64,000 nucleotides of DNA from assembly GCF_003112555.1 (NCBI RefSeq), contig NZ_BEWB01000008.1:310001-374000 (forward strand). The letters run 5' to 3'. A model generated the notes under the pieces. The model was given only the letters and a program-made list of their open reading frames with translations, ran no database searches and was not told the DNA's origin. This document shows, piece after piece, positions 55,301 to 63,868 of this stretch. The translations under genes were made by a program, and so were the position numbers. Source of the stretch: Streptomyces coelicoflavus. GTDB taxonomy: Bacteria; Actinomycetota; Actinomycetes; Streptomycetales; Streptomycetaceae. The first letter of the stretch is position 1; each line of letters opens with the position of its first letter.

Positions 55301-57635
55301 CTCCGGGGTCCGCAGGCTGGACTTGACCCTCGCGAAGCCGCGACCCGCGACCCGGTCGTACCGTGCGGCGACCGAACTCGTGGAGGTCCCCGAGGGCCTC
55401 TCGGAACGGGTCGGAACCGAGGCGGGACGGCTCGGGATCACCCCGGCGGCCTTCTGGCTGGGCACGCTGACCATGTTCCTCGCCCGTCTGCGGGATCGCA
55501 GCCGGTTCGTGCTGGCGGTTCCGGTGGACACCAGGATGCATGCGGAAGCGCTCGACGCGGTCGGGTTCTTCGGCGTACCGATACCGTTCCCCGCCGAGGC
55601 CTCCCCGGGCGAGTCGGTGGCCGAGGTGCTGCGCCGGACCGACGACCGTCTGGGCGTGCATCTCGAGAAGGGGATTTCCTTCTCTGACACCATGTCCACG
55701 CTGGTGGCGGAGGGGCTGTACCGCGAGGGCGCGCCACTGGTCGAGGTGTATTTCAACTACCTTCCACCGCGCGGCCTGAGACTGCCGGGGCTGGAGATGC
55801 TCCCCGCGGGCACCGGCCACTCCGACCTCGATCTGATGATCAGTGTGTCTCCGGACCTGGGTCACATGCGGCTCGACTACAACCTGGACATCCTCGACGG
55901 CGCCGGCTGCGCCCGGTTCGGCCGGGACTTCCTCGACCTCGTCGCCGAGGTGACCGGCCGTGCGGGCGCGGGCACGGTGGACGCGCTCCCGGTGCCCCGG
56001 ACGGCGGGGCCCGTACCCCCGCCACGTTCGCCGGCACCGCGGCCGGTCGCCCTGGCCGCCACCTTCGCCCTGGGCGACCTGTCCACGCTGCTCGGTCTCG
56101 CTCTCGAGGGAACGGGACTCACCGTCACCGAAGGCCCGTATCACCAGGTCCTGGCCGCCGTGCACGACCCGTCCGGCGTTCTCTCCGATCCGTCGACCGA
56201 GGCATCCCTCATCCTGCTGCGCGCGGCCGACCTGGGGCGTTACGGAGACATCAGTGACGAGTCGCTGGCCGAACTGGGCGAGGAGTATCCGGCAGCCCTG
56301 CGCTCGTTGGCCGACCGCACGGGGCGGCCGGTGATCGTCGGTTTCCTTCCGGCCCGGTCGACCGCGGAGCGGCTCCGCGACTGGGAGGAGCAGGTGCGGT
56401 CCCGGCTCCGTGACCAGGCCGGCATCGCGGTCCTGGGGCCGGAGACCTTCGCCGGCGACGATTTCGCCGACCCGTTCGACGCCGAGACGGACGCGCTGGC
56501 GCACCTGCCGTTCAGGACGGAGTTCCAGGCCGCGGTGGCGCTTGCCCTCGCCGATCTGGTGCGGGCCTCCCGCCGCACCCCGCCCAAGGTGATCGCGGTG
56601 GACGCCGACGAGACTCTCTGGGACGGCGTCGCGGCGGAGGACGGGCCGGAGCACGTCGGCCTCCTGGGGGGACGTGCCCGGCTTGCCCGGCGGCTGCTGC
56701 AGTGGCGTGCCGCGGGTGTCCTGCTGGTGCTGGTCTCCAACAACGACGAGGCCACCGTACGTGCCGTACTCGACCGGCCCGACGGTCTGCTGCGCGCCGA
56801 GCACTTCAGTGCGATCTCCGCCGGCTGGACACCGAAACCCGTGCGCCTCAAGACGGTCGCCGACGAACTGGGGCTCGGCCTGGACACGTTCATGTTCCTC
56901 GACGACAACCCGGCCGAGATCGCCAGGATGAGGGCAGCCCTGCCCGAGGTGCTCTGCGTGACCTGCCCGCCGGGAGACGACCTGGCGGACTTCCTGACCA
57001 GGCTCTGGCCGGTCACCCCGCGTGCGGCGACACAGGAGGACGCCACGCGGGCGGACTTCTACCGGCAGGACCGGAAGCGTACGGAGGAACGTTCCCGGAC
57101 CACCTTCGCCGGCTTCCTGGAGCGGCTGAACCTGGAAATGGACTTCCGGCCCCTCGGTACCGACACGAGGGAACGGGCCCTCCAACTGGCCCGGCGGACC
57201 AATCAGTTCAATCTCCGCCCCTCGACGGTGGACGAGGCGGAGCTGACGCGCCGGCAGCAGGAGGGCGAGGTGTGGACCGTACGGGCGCGGGACAGGTTCG
57301 GCGACTACGGGCTGATCGCCGTCGTCGTGCTCCGTGCCGACGGCGGGACGCTCGAGGTCCCCGGCTGGATGATGAGCTGCCGGGTGCTCGGCCGCGGTGC
57401 CGAGGAGCGGGTTCTCGGCTGGCTGGCGGACCGGGCCGAGGCCCTGGGCTGCCCGACCGTGCGCCTGGCCGCCGAGCGTACCCCCCGCAACGTCCCCGTA
57501 CGCCGCCTGGTGGCCGCCTTGGGAGGCGGAGACCCGGAAGCACCGCGCGTGGAGGCACTGGTCCCCGTGGACCGTCTCCGGCACTTCCGCTCATGGGACA
57601 CCGCAACAGACGAGACCGTGGAGGCAAGCGCATGA
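52377..57635 (+). CDS. Fused KS0-ACP-C-FkbH protein
   Basis: 1752 residues from ATG 52377; the ribosome site is weak. After about 57 low-complexity residues comes a ketosynthase (about 58-480) with SMCTSS (about 216) but ESAANGT in place of HGTGT, so it can hold but not extend a chain. It duplicates the KS0 of the 41534-50440 PKS. ACP: LGIDSV (about 709). Condensation domain (about 790-1190): AHHAVSDL (about 912) keeps HHxxxD but has Leu for Gly. FkbH-type HAD domain (about 1330-1730): VDADETLWDG (about 1408) and a GNAT-like C-terminal part with RTNQFNLR and DRFGDYGLI. FkbH enzymes move a glyceryl unit from 1,3-bisphosphoglycerate to an ACP. Inference: the protein brings a transferred acyl chain together with a glyceryl (or related C3) unit, the C domain forming the ester or amide. 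The next gene, overlapping by ATGA, starts with another ACP that could carry the C3 unit. Confidence 0.93.
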   Translation: MTESTTFSETSKGQAVRGPARHLAADHPRALRPLVVEPPSTPAPSPEPVRQEQTHRGQDIAVIGIGGRYPHADDLDGFWSVLREGRDCVTEVPADRWDTGGTAQWGGFLDAVDRFDPLHFGISPRQAAAMDPQQRLFLETVWHLLEQGGVTQEVIERHYRRSVGVYVGAAYQMYRADASEPVLAALTSSASYNLIANRVSHFFGLEGPSLAVDSMCTSSAMAVHLACTDLLRGECELAVAGGVNLTVHEDKYLALGEMQLLGTHPGARSFRDGDGYLPAEAVGAVLLKPLDAALRDGDTVLAVVKSTASLHSGRSNGFLSPSHRTQVATMRRALERAGADPGSIGYVESAANGTAFSDEVELRALREVFADVRDTVHVGSVKSNLGHPEAASGIAQLTKVVLQLQHGRVAPLVDVGAPNPRLGLEGSSLRLADRLTDWAPRGTAPRRSLVNSVAAGGSHVSLVVEEPPVTARADRGASDPSPQVVLVSARTPERLGAAVRRLHVFLEGDDTASLADIAYTSQLCREHLPERLALVAADRRQLAHALEQHVSGGASATAGGATSHRGNADGDAGPLTAVLTGARGDAFLAGLVEDHVLDELAALWVRGARVPWHGLHAGPRRMAPLPATAFEPGSYWLGRAPRLPATPLAAEAATPTAPTGAGARADVPPAGDADHRTRVLARIRGHVAELLGFDTDRLNVSTPLTSLGIDSVTAMRAQALVEADFGRVLPVAALLGGASVLDVVDQVLDGRTGTRAAGERLAPGKGAGAAGSEPLAVPGADGTVRYPATRDVIRLLRTEQLGTPGVAHNIGSAVRLVTPVGRERLAGLLGNLGARHAALRTAIVADPERGPQLEVGRSLPGTLLRWSPVDEDTDPDQRLRELLEPPFDLAVAPLWRFELLEYPSGGQVLLYGAHHAVSDLASLALVAAEIGAELSGEQLSSAPSLDDLAGLMRAQPARRETDGPQASAAQPREWFSGVRRLDLTLAKPRPATRSYRAATELVEVPEGLSERVGTEAGRLGITPAAFWLGTLTMFLARLRDRSRFVLAVPVDTRMHAEALDAVGFFGVPIPFPAEASPGESVAEVLRRTDDRLGVHLEKGISFSDTMSTLVAEGLYREGAPLVEVYFNYLPPRGLRLPGLEMLPAGTGHSDLDLMISVSPDLGHMRLDYNLDILDGAGCARFGRDFLDLVAEVTGRAGAGTVDALPVPRTAGPVPPPRSPAPRPVALAATFALGDLSTLLGLALEGTGLTVTEGPYHQVLAAVHDPSGVLSDPSTEASLILLRAADLGRYGDISDESLAELGEEYPAALRSLADRTGRPVIVGFLPARSTAERLRDWEEQVRSRLRDQAGIAVLGPETFAGDDFADPFDAETDALAHLPFRTEFQAAVALALADLVRASRRTPPKVIAVDADETLWDGVAAEDGPEHVGLLGGRARLARRLLQWRAAGVLLVLVSNNDEATVRAVLDRPDGLLRAEHFSAISAGWTPKPVRLKTVADELGLGLDTFMFLDDNPAEIARMRAALPEVLCVTCPPGDDLADFLTRLWPVTPRAATQEDATRADFYRQDRKRTEERSRTTFAGFLERLNLEMDFRPLGTDTRERALQLARRTNQFNLRPSTVDEAELTRRQQEGEVWTVRARDRFGDYGLIAVVVLRADGGTLEVPGWMMSCRVLGRGAEERVLGWLADRAEALGCPTVRLAAERTPRNVPVRRLVAALGGGDPEAPRVEALVPVDRLRHFRSWDTATDETVEASA
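52551..53785 (+). repeat. Inverted duplication, copy 2 (KS0 domain)
   Basis: Near-identical, inverted partner of 42460-43705 (see that entry). The two copies bracket about 9 kb holding the PKS N-terminal half, the PPTase and the divergent promoter region. Confidence 0.9.
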
Positions 57636-60160
57636 AACCCACCACCGACACGGGTGGCGAGGTACCGGTCCGCCATCACGACGTGGACCGCCAGTACGAG
57701 GGCGAGTCGATCGAGAACGGTCCGCGCGGCGCCGCCGCGATCGCCGGTCTGCTGGCACGTTTCCAGCCGTCGGCCCCGCGGCCGGTGGACGGCGCCGTCG
57801 AAGCCGGGGGCCGGGCCGACGGCACGCCGGCCTGGGGGCTCGAACAGCTTGCCAGGGCCATCGTCTCGAAGGCCGCCGCGCTGCTGGACGTCAAGGAGAT
57901 CGACACCGAGACCGACCTCTTCGACGCCGGTGCCACCTCGGTGGACGCCGTTCGGCTCGTCGCCGTGCTCGACCGTGAGCTGAACGTCAGGCTCAGCCTG
58001 GACGACGTCTTCGCCGACGCCAGGCCCCGGCGCCTCGCTCAACGCTGGCTGGGCAGTCCGGCGCAACGCCCCCCGTCCGAGGCGTCGACGGCCACCACGG
58101 CTCTCGAGCTCCCGGCCGCTCCGGCCACCTCCGCCCCGGCAGCCTCCACTCCGACCACCTCCGCCCCGGCAGCCTCCGCCCCGACCTCCACCACGGCGGC
58201 CGCCACCACGACGGCATCGCCGGGCACCGACCTCACGCCGGCCGGTCCCGTCGCGCCGGACGGCACACTCCCCGCGCTCGACGACCACGCCGAGGACCTG
58301 TCCCTCGTCATGGCCGACCTCGCGGCCGCCGACCGGCTCCCCTGGTGCGGCGACCCGGAACCGGTCCCGCCCCGCCGTGTCCTGCTGACCGGAGCCACCG
58401 GCTTCCTGGGCGGCCACATGCTGCTCGACCTGCTGCGGCACAGCGACGCACATGTCGTCTGCCTGGTGCGCGGGGACGACGTGCAGGACGCGGAACGGCG
58501 CCTCGCCGAGGCCCTCGCAGGCTTCTCCCTCCCTTGGTCGGCCGAGATCAGACGACGGGTCACGCTCCTTCCCGGGGACCTGCGGCGGCCCCGACTCGGG
58601 CTGGCCGACGAACAGTGGGAACTGCTGGCGAACGACATCGACTCGGTGGTCAGCGTGGCGGCGGCCGTGGACTTCCTGCGCGGGTATCCGTCGCTGCGCC
58701 GGACCAACGTCCTCGGCGTCCTGTCCCTCGCCGAACTCGCGATGACCGGACGGCCCAAACCGCTGCACCACATCTCGTCGATCGCCGTGTTCAACGAGAT
58801 CGGCATCGCCTCGATGGGCGAGGACGATCCGGTGGCACACGTGGACCGGCTGACGGCGGGGTACGACAAGTCGAAATGGGCGGCCGAGGCGGCGCTCAGG
58901 CGAGCCCGCGACCGGGGTCTGAAGGCGACGTTTCTGCGCCCCGGCGGCATCGTCGGCCACACCCGCACCGGCGCCTACAACCCGCACGACATCAACACGG
59001 GCCTCTTCTCCGCCATCTCCCGATACCGCGTCGCACCCAAGATCGACTACTCGAACTCGGCCCCGGTGGACTGGGTGAGCCGGATCGCGACCGCCGTGAT
59101 CAATGAGCCGAGCGCCTGGGGCCAGAACTACCACCTCACCGGGCGGCCGGACACGCTCACCGAGATGGTCCGCGATCAGGAACTCGGCGGGCTGAACGTG
59201 CGGGTGATGCCGTGGGACGTCTGGCTCAAGGACTTCCTGGAGCGCTGCGAGACCGATCCGGTCCCCGAACTGGAGTTCATGGCACGGGTGCTGCGCAACC
59301 CCGCCGGCCAGAAGATCGTCGAAGCGAGCGTCTCGGCCCCGATGGCGACCGGGGAGCGGACCGAGGCCTTCGTCGCCCGGCACAAACTGCCGCCGCCCGC
59401 CCGCTACGACGCGCAGGCACGGCTGAAGAGCTACGAGCGAATGGCCCGGGACGGGCTGGTGGTCCTGCCCAGTCGTGACGACCCGCCGCACCTGTGGTTC
59501 CGGGAGACCATGCGTGGCAAGGTGGGCCCGGTCGACGCCGAGCCAAGCACTCGCTGCAGCCTCGCGCTGACCCTGTCGATCGCCAGCATGTACCAACTCG
59601 TGCAGCACCGCACCATCGACGTGCGCGGCACGGTCTCCTGTCCCTCGCTGCACGCGGAACCGCTGACCGTCGACGACGGCGAGATCTGGGTCCGGCCCCA
59701 CGAGGGGGTACCTCACCGCCACAGCCTGGACCACCCCCTGCTGCGTTACCGCCTGGCCCTGCGCGACTCCGACGGAAACGGCTGGTGGCTGGAGGGCTGG
59801 AAGACGGCCCGGGCCCGCTTCGACTACATGAAGCAGGCACGCACGCTCACCGTCCGCGTCGGCCGCGAGGGCGAACCGGCGAGCCTGGCCGGGACGTTGA
59901 AGGTGCCCAAGAAGTCCTACAAGCGAGAGCAGATCGACGGTATCCGGGTCAATCCGAAGCTGTCGATGCGGGAGCAGCGGATCGCCAAGCTCGCCTGGCT
60001 GACCTGGTTCGGCTCCCAGCTGGGCCAAGGCCTGCTGGAGCCCACGCTGCGCGCCGGCGCCGAGATGCTCGACCTGCGCCCGGACGCCATCGACCTCGAC
60101 AAGGACAGGTACCAGGCCAAGCTCAAGAAGTGGGAAAAGGACAGGAAGCAACTTCGATGA
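57632..60160 (+). CDS. ACP - thioester reductase - unknown C-terminal domain
   Basis: 842 residues; ATG 57632 overlaps the KS0-FkbH stop. ACP (about 70-145; AGATSVDAV near 103). A Thr/Ala/Pro-rich linker (about 150-230). Thioester reductase: LTGATGFLGG (about 253), HHISSIAVF, YDKSKW (about 411, Tyr/Lys pair), the short-chain-like NADPH domain that releases an acyl thioester as aldehyde or alcohol. From about 600 to the end (TRCSLALTLSIASMYQL..., YRLALRDSDG, GTLKVPKKSY) is a region I cannot assign. It weakly recalls segments found beside GMC oxidoreductases and alpha/beta hydrolases, and the next gene is such a hydrolase. Inference: reductive release, or reduction of a C3 unit carried on the N-terminal ACP. 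Confidence 0.9.
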   Translation: MKPTTDTGGEVPVRHHDVDRQYEGESIENGPRGAAAIAGLLARFQPSAPRPVDGAVEAGGRADGTPAWGLEQLARAIVSKAAALLDVKEIDTETDLFDAGATSVDAVRLVAVLDRELNVRLSLDDVFADARPRRLAQRWLGSPAQRPPSEASTATTALELPAAPATSAPAASTPTTSAPAASAPTSTTAAATTTASPGTDLTPAGPVAPDGTLPALDDHAEDLSLVMADLAAADRLPWCGDPEPVPPRRVLLTGATGFLGGHMLLDLLRHSDAHVVCLVRGDDVQDAERRLAEALAGFSLPWSAEIRRRVTLLPGDLRRPRLGLADEQWELLANDIDSVVSVAAAVDFLRGYPSLRRTNVLGVLSLAELAMTGRPKPLHHISSIAVFNEIGIASMGEDDPVAHVDRLTAGYDKSKWAAEAALRRARDRGLKATFLRPGGIVGHTRTGAYNPHDINTGLFSAISRYRVAPKIDYSNSAPVDWVSRIATAVINEPSAWGQNYHLTGRPDTLTEMVRDQELGGLNVRVMPWDVWLKDFLERCETDPVPELEFMARVLRNPAGQKIVEASVSAPMATGERTEAFVARHKLPPPARYDAQARLKSYERMARDGLVVLPSRDDPPHLWFRETMRGKVGPVDAEPSTRCSLALTLSIASMYQLVQHRTIDVRGTVSCPSLHAEPLTVDDGEIWVRPHEGVPHRHSLDHPLLRYRLALRDSDGNGWWLEGWKTARARFDYMKQARTLTVRVGREGEPASLAGTLKVPKKSYKREQIDGIRVNPKLSMREQRIAKLAWLTWFGSQLGQGLLEPTLRAGAEMLDLRPDAIDLDKDRYQAKLKKWEKDRKQLR

Positions 60161-61317
60161 CACCACGACCGCTCTTCGCCCCGCTGGACCGCGTCACCGT
60201 CGAGCAGATCCCGTTCCGCGCATCCGACGGGACGGAACTCGGCCTGTGCCGGCTGACCGCCAACTCCCCCACCGCTCAGGAGCCCACCGACCGTCCCGCG
60301 GTCCTGCTCCTGCACGGTCTCACCGCCTCGGCCGACATGTTCGTGCTCCCCGAGACCCGCAACCTCGTGGACGCCCTGCTCGGCGCGGGTTACGAACCGT
60401 GGCTGCTGGACTGGCGGGGCAGCTGCCGCCTGCCGCACAACGAGGGCCGCGTCCGGTACACGTTCGACGACGTGGCGCTCTACGACATCCCGGACGCCGT
60501 GTCGTACATCCGCGACCGGATCGGCGGGCGACAGCTGTTCGTGGTCGCCCACTGCCTCGGAGCACTGTCGCTGTCGCTGAGCATGACCGGCGGCCTGGTG
60601 CCGGGCCTCGCCGGCGTGGTGGCGCAGGGGGTGTTCATGACGCCGAAGTACTCCGCGAGGTCCCGGCTGCTCGGCCACCTCGGGGGCGAGTGGGGCCGCT
60701 CCCGCTGGACCCACCTCCCGGTGGACTTCACCAAGGTGGGCTTCCGCTCGCGCTACACGCCGATGTTCGCGCTGGCTTCCCTCTCCGCCGGCGACTGCGA
60801 CGACCCCACCTGCCACATCCTGCACAACTCCGCCTGGGGAACCGGCGCGTCGCTCTACGTCCACGAGAACCTGCACGAGACGACCCACGGCAGGCTGGCC
60901 GAACTGTTCGGTTCGGCGCCCACCTGGATAGGGCCGCACCTGCGGCGCATGGAACTGGCCCACACGGCGATGCCCTGGAACACGGGCGGTCAGGGCTACG
61001 ACCGACTGCCGGAGAACGCCCTGGACAGCGCGGACCGCATCGACTGTCCGGTCCTGCTGCTCTCCGGCAGTGACAACAAGACCTTCCACGATTCGAACGA
61101 GCTCTGTTACGACGTCCTGTCCAGCCGCTGCCCGGACCTCGACGTCCGTTACGTCGAGGTACCGGGCTACGGGCACGTCGACCCCTTCATCGGCCGCGGT
61201 GCCGCTCTCGACGTGTTCGGCCACATCCTCGACTTCCTCGACGAGCGGTCTGCCGCACCGTCCCGGGAGGGCGTGCCTGCGGACCGGGTCAGCGAGGGGA
61301 GCCGCTCTTCGCGATGA
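60157..61317 (+). CDS. Alpha/beta hydrolase with Cys in the nucleophile position
   Basis: 386 residues; ATG 60157 overlaps the reductase stop. Alpha/beta-hydrolase signs: LLLHGLTASADMF (oxyanion region, about 51), WLLDWRGS, nucleophile elbow VVAHCLGAL (about 132) with Cys where most have Ser, candidate acid SGSDN (about 305) and His in GYGHVDP (about 338). The layout resembles hydrolase domains found fused to GMC/cholesterol-oxidase-like proteins, which also have AHCxG. No signal peptide is seen, so it is cytoplasmic. As last gene of a tightly coupled three-gene operon it may hydrolyse or acyl-transfer the product made by the preceding KS0-FkbH and reductase proteins. Its 3' end overlaps the converging membrane-protein gene by 29 bp. 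Confidence 0.88.
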   Translation: MTPRPLFAPLDRVTVEQIPFRASDGTELGLCRLTANSPTAQEPTDRPAVLLLHGLTASADMFVLPETRNLVDALLGAGYEPWLLDWRGSCRLPHNEGRVRYTFDDVALYDIPDAVSYIRDRIGGRQLFVVAHCLGALSLSLSMTGGLVPGLAGVVAQGVFMTPKYSARSRLLGHLGGEWGRSRWTHLPVDFTKVGFRSRYTPMFALASLSAGDCDDPTCHILHNSAWGTGASLYVHENLHETTHGRLAELFGSAPTWIGPHLRRMELAHTAMPWNTGGQGYDRLPENALDSADRIDCPVLLLSGSDNKTFHDSNELCYDVLSSRCPDLDVRYVEVPGYGHVDPFIGRGAALDVFGHILDFLDERSAAPSREGVPADRVSEGSRSSR

Positions 61318-61735
61318 CGCCGCGCGAGGACCCGTTCAGCGCCGCGTACTGAAGCAGCGCGAACCCGGCGACGGTGAGCGCCTGGAGCACCGTCCACACC
61401 GCGCCCGCCGTCGTGGGCGTCAGCCACAGGACGAGGGCGACGAAGCTCACCGCCGCCCAGGCGAGGTTGGCGTCCACGACGGCCCGCACCCCGAGGGCCG
61501 GCGGCCGGGTGCGCGCGGCCAGCAGGGCCACGCACCCGGCGTACGCCGCGAGGAACGCGCCGAGGCCGAGCAACAGCCCCGAACCGGCGCCGAGGAAGCG
61601 GCCCAGCGGCCCGGAGAACGCCAGGTAGGCGAACGCGTTGGCGCCGGTCACCGCCGCGTCGAGGGCGAGGAGGCGGCGGAGCATCGGCTGCGGTTCGGCG
61701 GTGCGGGCGAGTGCGGCCGGCTGGTTCGTGGTCAT
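61289..61735 (-). CDS. Small integral membrane protein
   Basis: 148 residues; ATG 61735 with GGAGG about 10 nt upstream. About four hydrophobic segments can be seen (near 25-45, 50-70, 85-105 and 110-130), for example GLLLGLGAFLAAYAGCVALLA. It resembles small uncharacterised actinobacterial membrane proteins; function unknown. It is convergent with the hydrolase and divergent from the XRE regulator, so it probably marks the right border of the biosynthetic cluster. Confidence 0.85.
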   Translation of the reverse strand: MTTNQPAALARTAEPQPMLRRLLALDAAVTGANAFAYLAFSGPLGRFLGAGSGLLLGLGAFLAAYAGCVALLAARTRPPALGVRAVVDANLAWAAVSFVALVLWLTPTTAGAVWTVLQALTVAGFALLQYAALNGSSRGVIAKSGSPR

Positions 61736-61850
61736 GACGAGTCACCCTCCGTCGGGTCGGGACTGGGCTGCGTGGAGCCGGGTGCCGGTCCGGAGTGCGC
61801 CGGACCGGAACCCGGTGACTCCACGATCCCGTTCCGACCGTGCCCGGTCG

Positions 61851-61867
61851 ATTACCCGGCAGGTAAT
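61851..61867. promoter_or_regulatory. Inverted repeat between divergent genes
   Basis: ATTACC-5 nt-GGTAAT lies in the 218-bp gap between the membrane protein and the XRE regulator. This AT-containing dyad stands out from its GC-rich surroundings and could be a regulator binding site. Nothing else was recognised in the gap. Confidence 0.35.
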
Positions 61868-61953
61868 GACGTTGATCCACGACCGCCCCTGTGAGACCGG
61901 CGGTGGAACATGACAGACTGCGGTGTGACTTGGGCGCGTTGGGGAGGCGTGGC

Positions 61954-62817
61954 GTGAGCGAGCGGCGGGCCGCACCCACCGTGGGCCAGGTGGTCCTCGG
62001 CAGACGGCTTCAGGAACTGCGGGAGACGGCGGGCCTCAAGCGCGAGGAGGCCGCCAAGGTGCTGCGGGTGGCACCGGCGACCGTGCGGCGCATGGAGATG
62101 GCCGAGGTCGCGCTGAAAATACCGTACGTCCAGATACTGCTGACGGCGTACGGCGTCGCCTCCGACGAGGTCGCGGCGTTCGTCGCGCTCGCCGAGGAGG
62201 CGAACCAGCCGGGCTGGTGGCAGCGGTACCACGACGTGCTGCCGGACTGGTTCAGCCTGTACGTGAGCCTGGAGGGGGCCGCGCGGATCGTCCGTTCCTA
62301 CGAGCCGCACTTCGTCCCCGGGCTGTTGCAGACCGAGGACTACGCGCGCGCGGTCCTGGAGGCCGGGACGATCGGCAACGCGGGCGGGGACGCGGTGGAG
62401 CGGCACGTGTCCCTGCGCATGGAGCGGCAGCGGCTGCTGGAGCGCCCCCACCCGCCCCACCTGTGGGTGGTGATGGACGAGACGGTGCTGAAGCGGCCGG
62501 TGAGCATCCACGGCCGGGTGATGCGCGAGCAGCTGGACAAGCTGCTGGAGTTCGCGTCCCGGGACCGGGTGACGCTCCAGGTCGCCGAGTTCGAGGACGG
62601 TCCGCACCCCGGGACGTACGCGCCGTTCACCCTGTTCCGGTTCGCCGAACCGGAGCTGCCCGACATGGTCTTCACCGAGTATCTGACGGGCGCCCTGTAC
62701 CTGGACTCCCGCGCCGAGGTCTCCGCCCACCTCGAGGTCCTGGACCACATGACGGCGCGGGCCGCCTCGACCCAGCGCACCGAGAAGATCCTGCGCGAGT
62801 ACCGCGAGACGTTCTGA
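61954..62817 (+). CDS. XRE-family regulator with DUF5753 domain
   Basis: 287 residues from GTG 61954, with GGGAGG 6 nt upstream; an ATG at 61891 in frame has no such site. The N-terminal helix-turn-helix (about 12-70: LGRRLQELRETAGLKREEAAK, RVAPATVRRMEMAE) is followed by the DUF5753 effector-like domain (YEPHFVPGLLQTEDYARAV, FTLFRFAEPELPDMVFTEY). Streptomyces genomes carry dozens of these, often beside a small partner or a Methyltransf_19 gene as here. No evidence ties it to the biosynthetic cluster. Confidence 0.92.
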   Translation: MSERRAAPTVGQVVLGRRLQELRETAGLKREEAAKVLRVAPATVRRMEMAEVALKIPYVQILLTAYGVASDEVAAFVALAEEANQPGWWQRYHDVLPDWFSLYVSLEGAARIVRSYEPHFVPGLLQTEDYARAVLEAGTIGNAGGDAVERHVSLRMERQRLLERPHPPHLWVVMDETVLKRPVSIHGRVMREQLDKLLEFASRDRVTLQVAEFEDGPHPGTYAPFTLFRFAEPELPDMVFTEYLTGALYLDSRAEVSAHLEVLDHMTARAASTQRTEKILREYRETF

Positions 62818-62820
62818 CCG

Positions 62821-62860
62821 GAGACGACCGGAGACGACCGGCGACGACCTGCGACGACCT
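62821..62860. repeat. Four degenerate 10-bp repeats
   Basis: GAGACGACCG twice, then GCGACGACCT twice, in the 72-bp gap between the XRE regulator and the methyltransferase. Probably slippage; no function seen. Confidence 0.6.
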
Positions 62861-62889
62861 GCCACGCAGTCCTGAGGAGACGACACCGC

Positions 62890-63714
62890 ATGACCGGTTC
62901 CGAGTCCGTGCCGCCCGCTTCCGCCTCCGTCGACACCAGTCGGCCGCACCCGGCCCGGGTCTACGACTGGTGGCTGGGCGGCAAGGACAACTACCCGGTG
63001 GACGAGGAGCTGGCCCGCAGGATCCTCGCGGCGGACGCCACGGCGGTACGCGGGGCGCGCGCGAACCGCCGGTTCATGCACCGGGCGGTCCGTGCCCTCG
63101 CCGAGGCCGGGATCCGCCAGTTCCTGGACATCGGCACCGGCATCCCCACCGAGCCGAACCTGCACCAGGTGGCCCAGGCGGTGGCTCCCGAGGCACGGGT
63201 CGTCTACGCCGACAACGACCCGATCGTCCTCAGGCACGCCGAGGCGCTGCTGCACGGGTCGGCGGAGGGCTCCACCGACTACGTCCACGCGGACGTCCGG
63301 GACCCGGACCTGATCCTGCGGCTCGCGGGCGAGTCCCTGGACTTCGGTCGACCGGTCGCGCTGTCGCTGGTGGCCCTGACGCACTACCTCGGCGACGCGG
63401 CCGACGGCGACGACGTGCACGGCCTGCTGAAGCGGTACACCGACGTGCTCGCCCCGGGCAGCTTCCTGGTCCTGTCGCAGGTCACTCCCGACCTGAACCC
63501 CGAGGCGGTGGGGAAGGCGGCGGAGCTGTTCGGCCGCAGCGGCACGCCCTTCCACCCGCGTTCCCTGACCGAGTTCGCGCGCTTCTTCGACGGTCTGGAG
63601 CTGCTGGGCCCCGGCGTCATCCCGGTCACCGGCTGGCGGCCGGACCCGGAGGACGTGGCCGCCCAGGCCGAGGGCATCGTGCCGGTGTACGCCGGGGTGG
63701 CCCGCAAGCCCTGA
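62890..63714 (+). CDS. SAM-dependent methyltransferase (Methyltransf_19/DUF574 type)
   Basis: 274 residues; ATG 62890 has AGGAG 10-12 nt upstream. Signature features: PARVYDWWLGGKDNYPVD (about 22-40), SAM-binding FLDIGTGIPTEPNLH (about 78-92), VVYADNDPIVL. This family is abundant in actinomycetes, and substrates are mostly unknown. It follows the XRE gene by 72 bp in the same direction and may be co-transcribed with it. Confidence 0.92.
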   Translation: MTGSESVPPASASVDTSRPHPARVYDWWLGGKDNYPVDEELARRILAADATAVRGARANRRFMHRAVRALAEAGIRQFLDIGTGIPTEPNLHQVAQAVAPEARVVYADNDPIVLRHAEALLHGSAEGSTDYVHADVRDPDLILRLAGESLDFGRPVALSLVALTHYLGDAADGDDVHGLLKRYTDVLAPGSFLVLSQVTPDLNPEAVGKAAELFGRSGTPFHPRSLTEFARFFDGLELLGPGVIPVTGWRPDPEDVAAQAEGIVPVYAGVARKP

Positions 63715-63868
63715 CCCCGACCGTGCGCGCACACCCCGCCCCGGCCGTCCGGTGGCCCGCCCCCTGACCCGTACGGGCGCCGCGAACGGGTGCGCTCCCG
63801 CGCCCGGCCCTAGGTTCGAGAACCAGGGCCCGGCGAGCACCCGGCACCGGGTGAGCAAGGGAGCGCAC

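Noticed and set aside
52377..57635. FkbH domain as part of a methoxymalonyl-ACP pathway
   Set aside because: The required two dehydrogenases and O-methyltransferase are not in the window, and the domain is fused to KS0-ACP-C.
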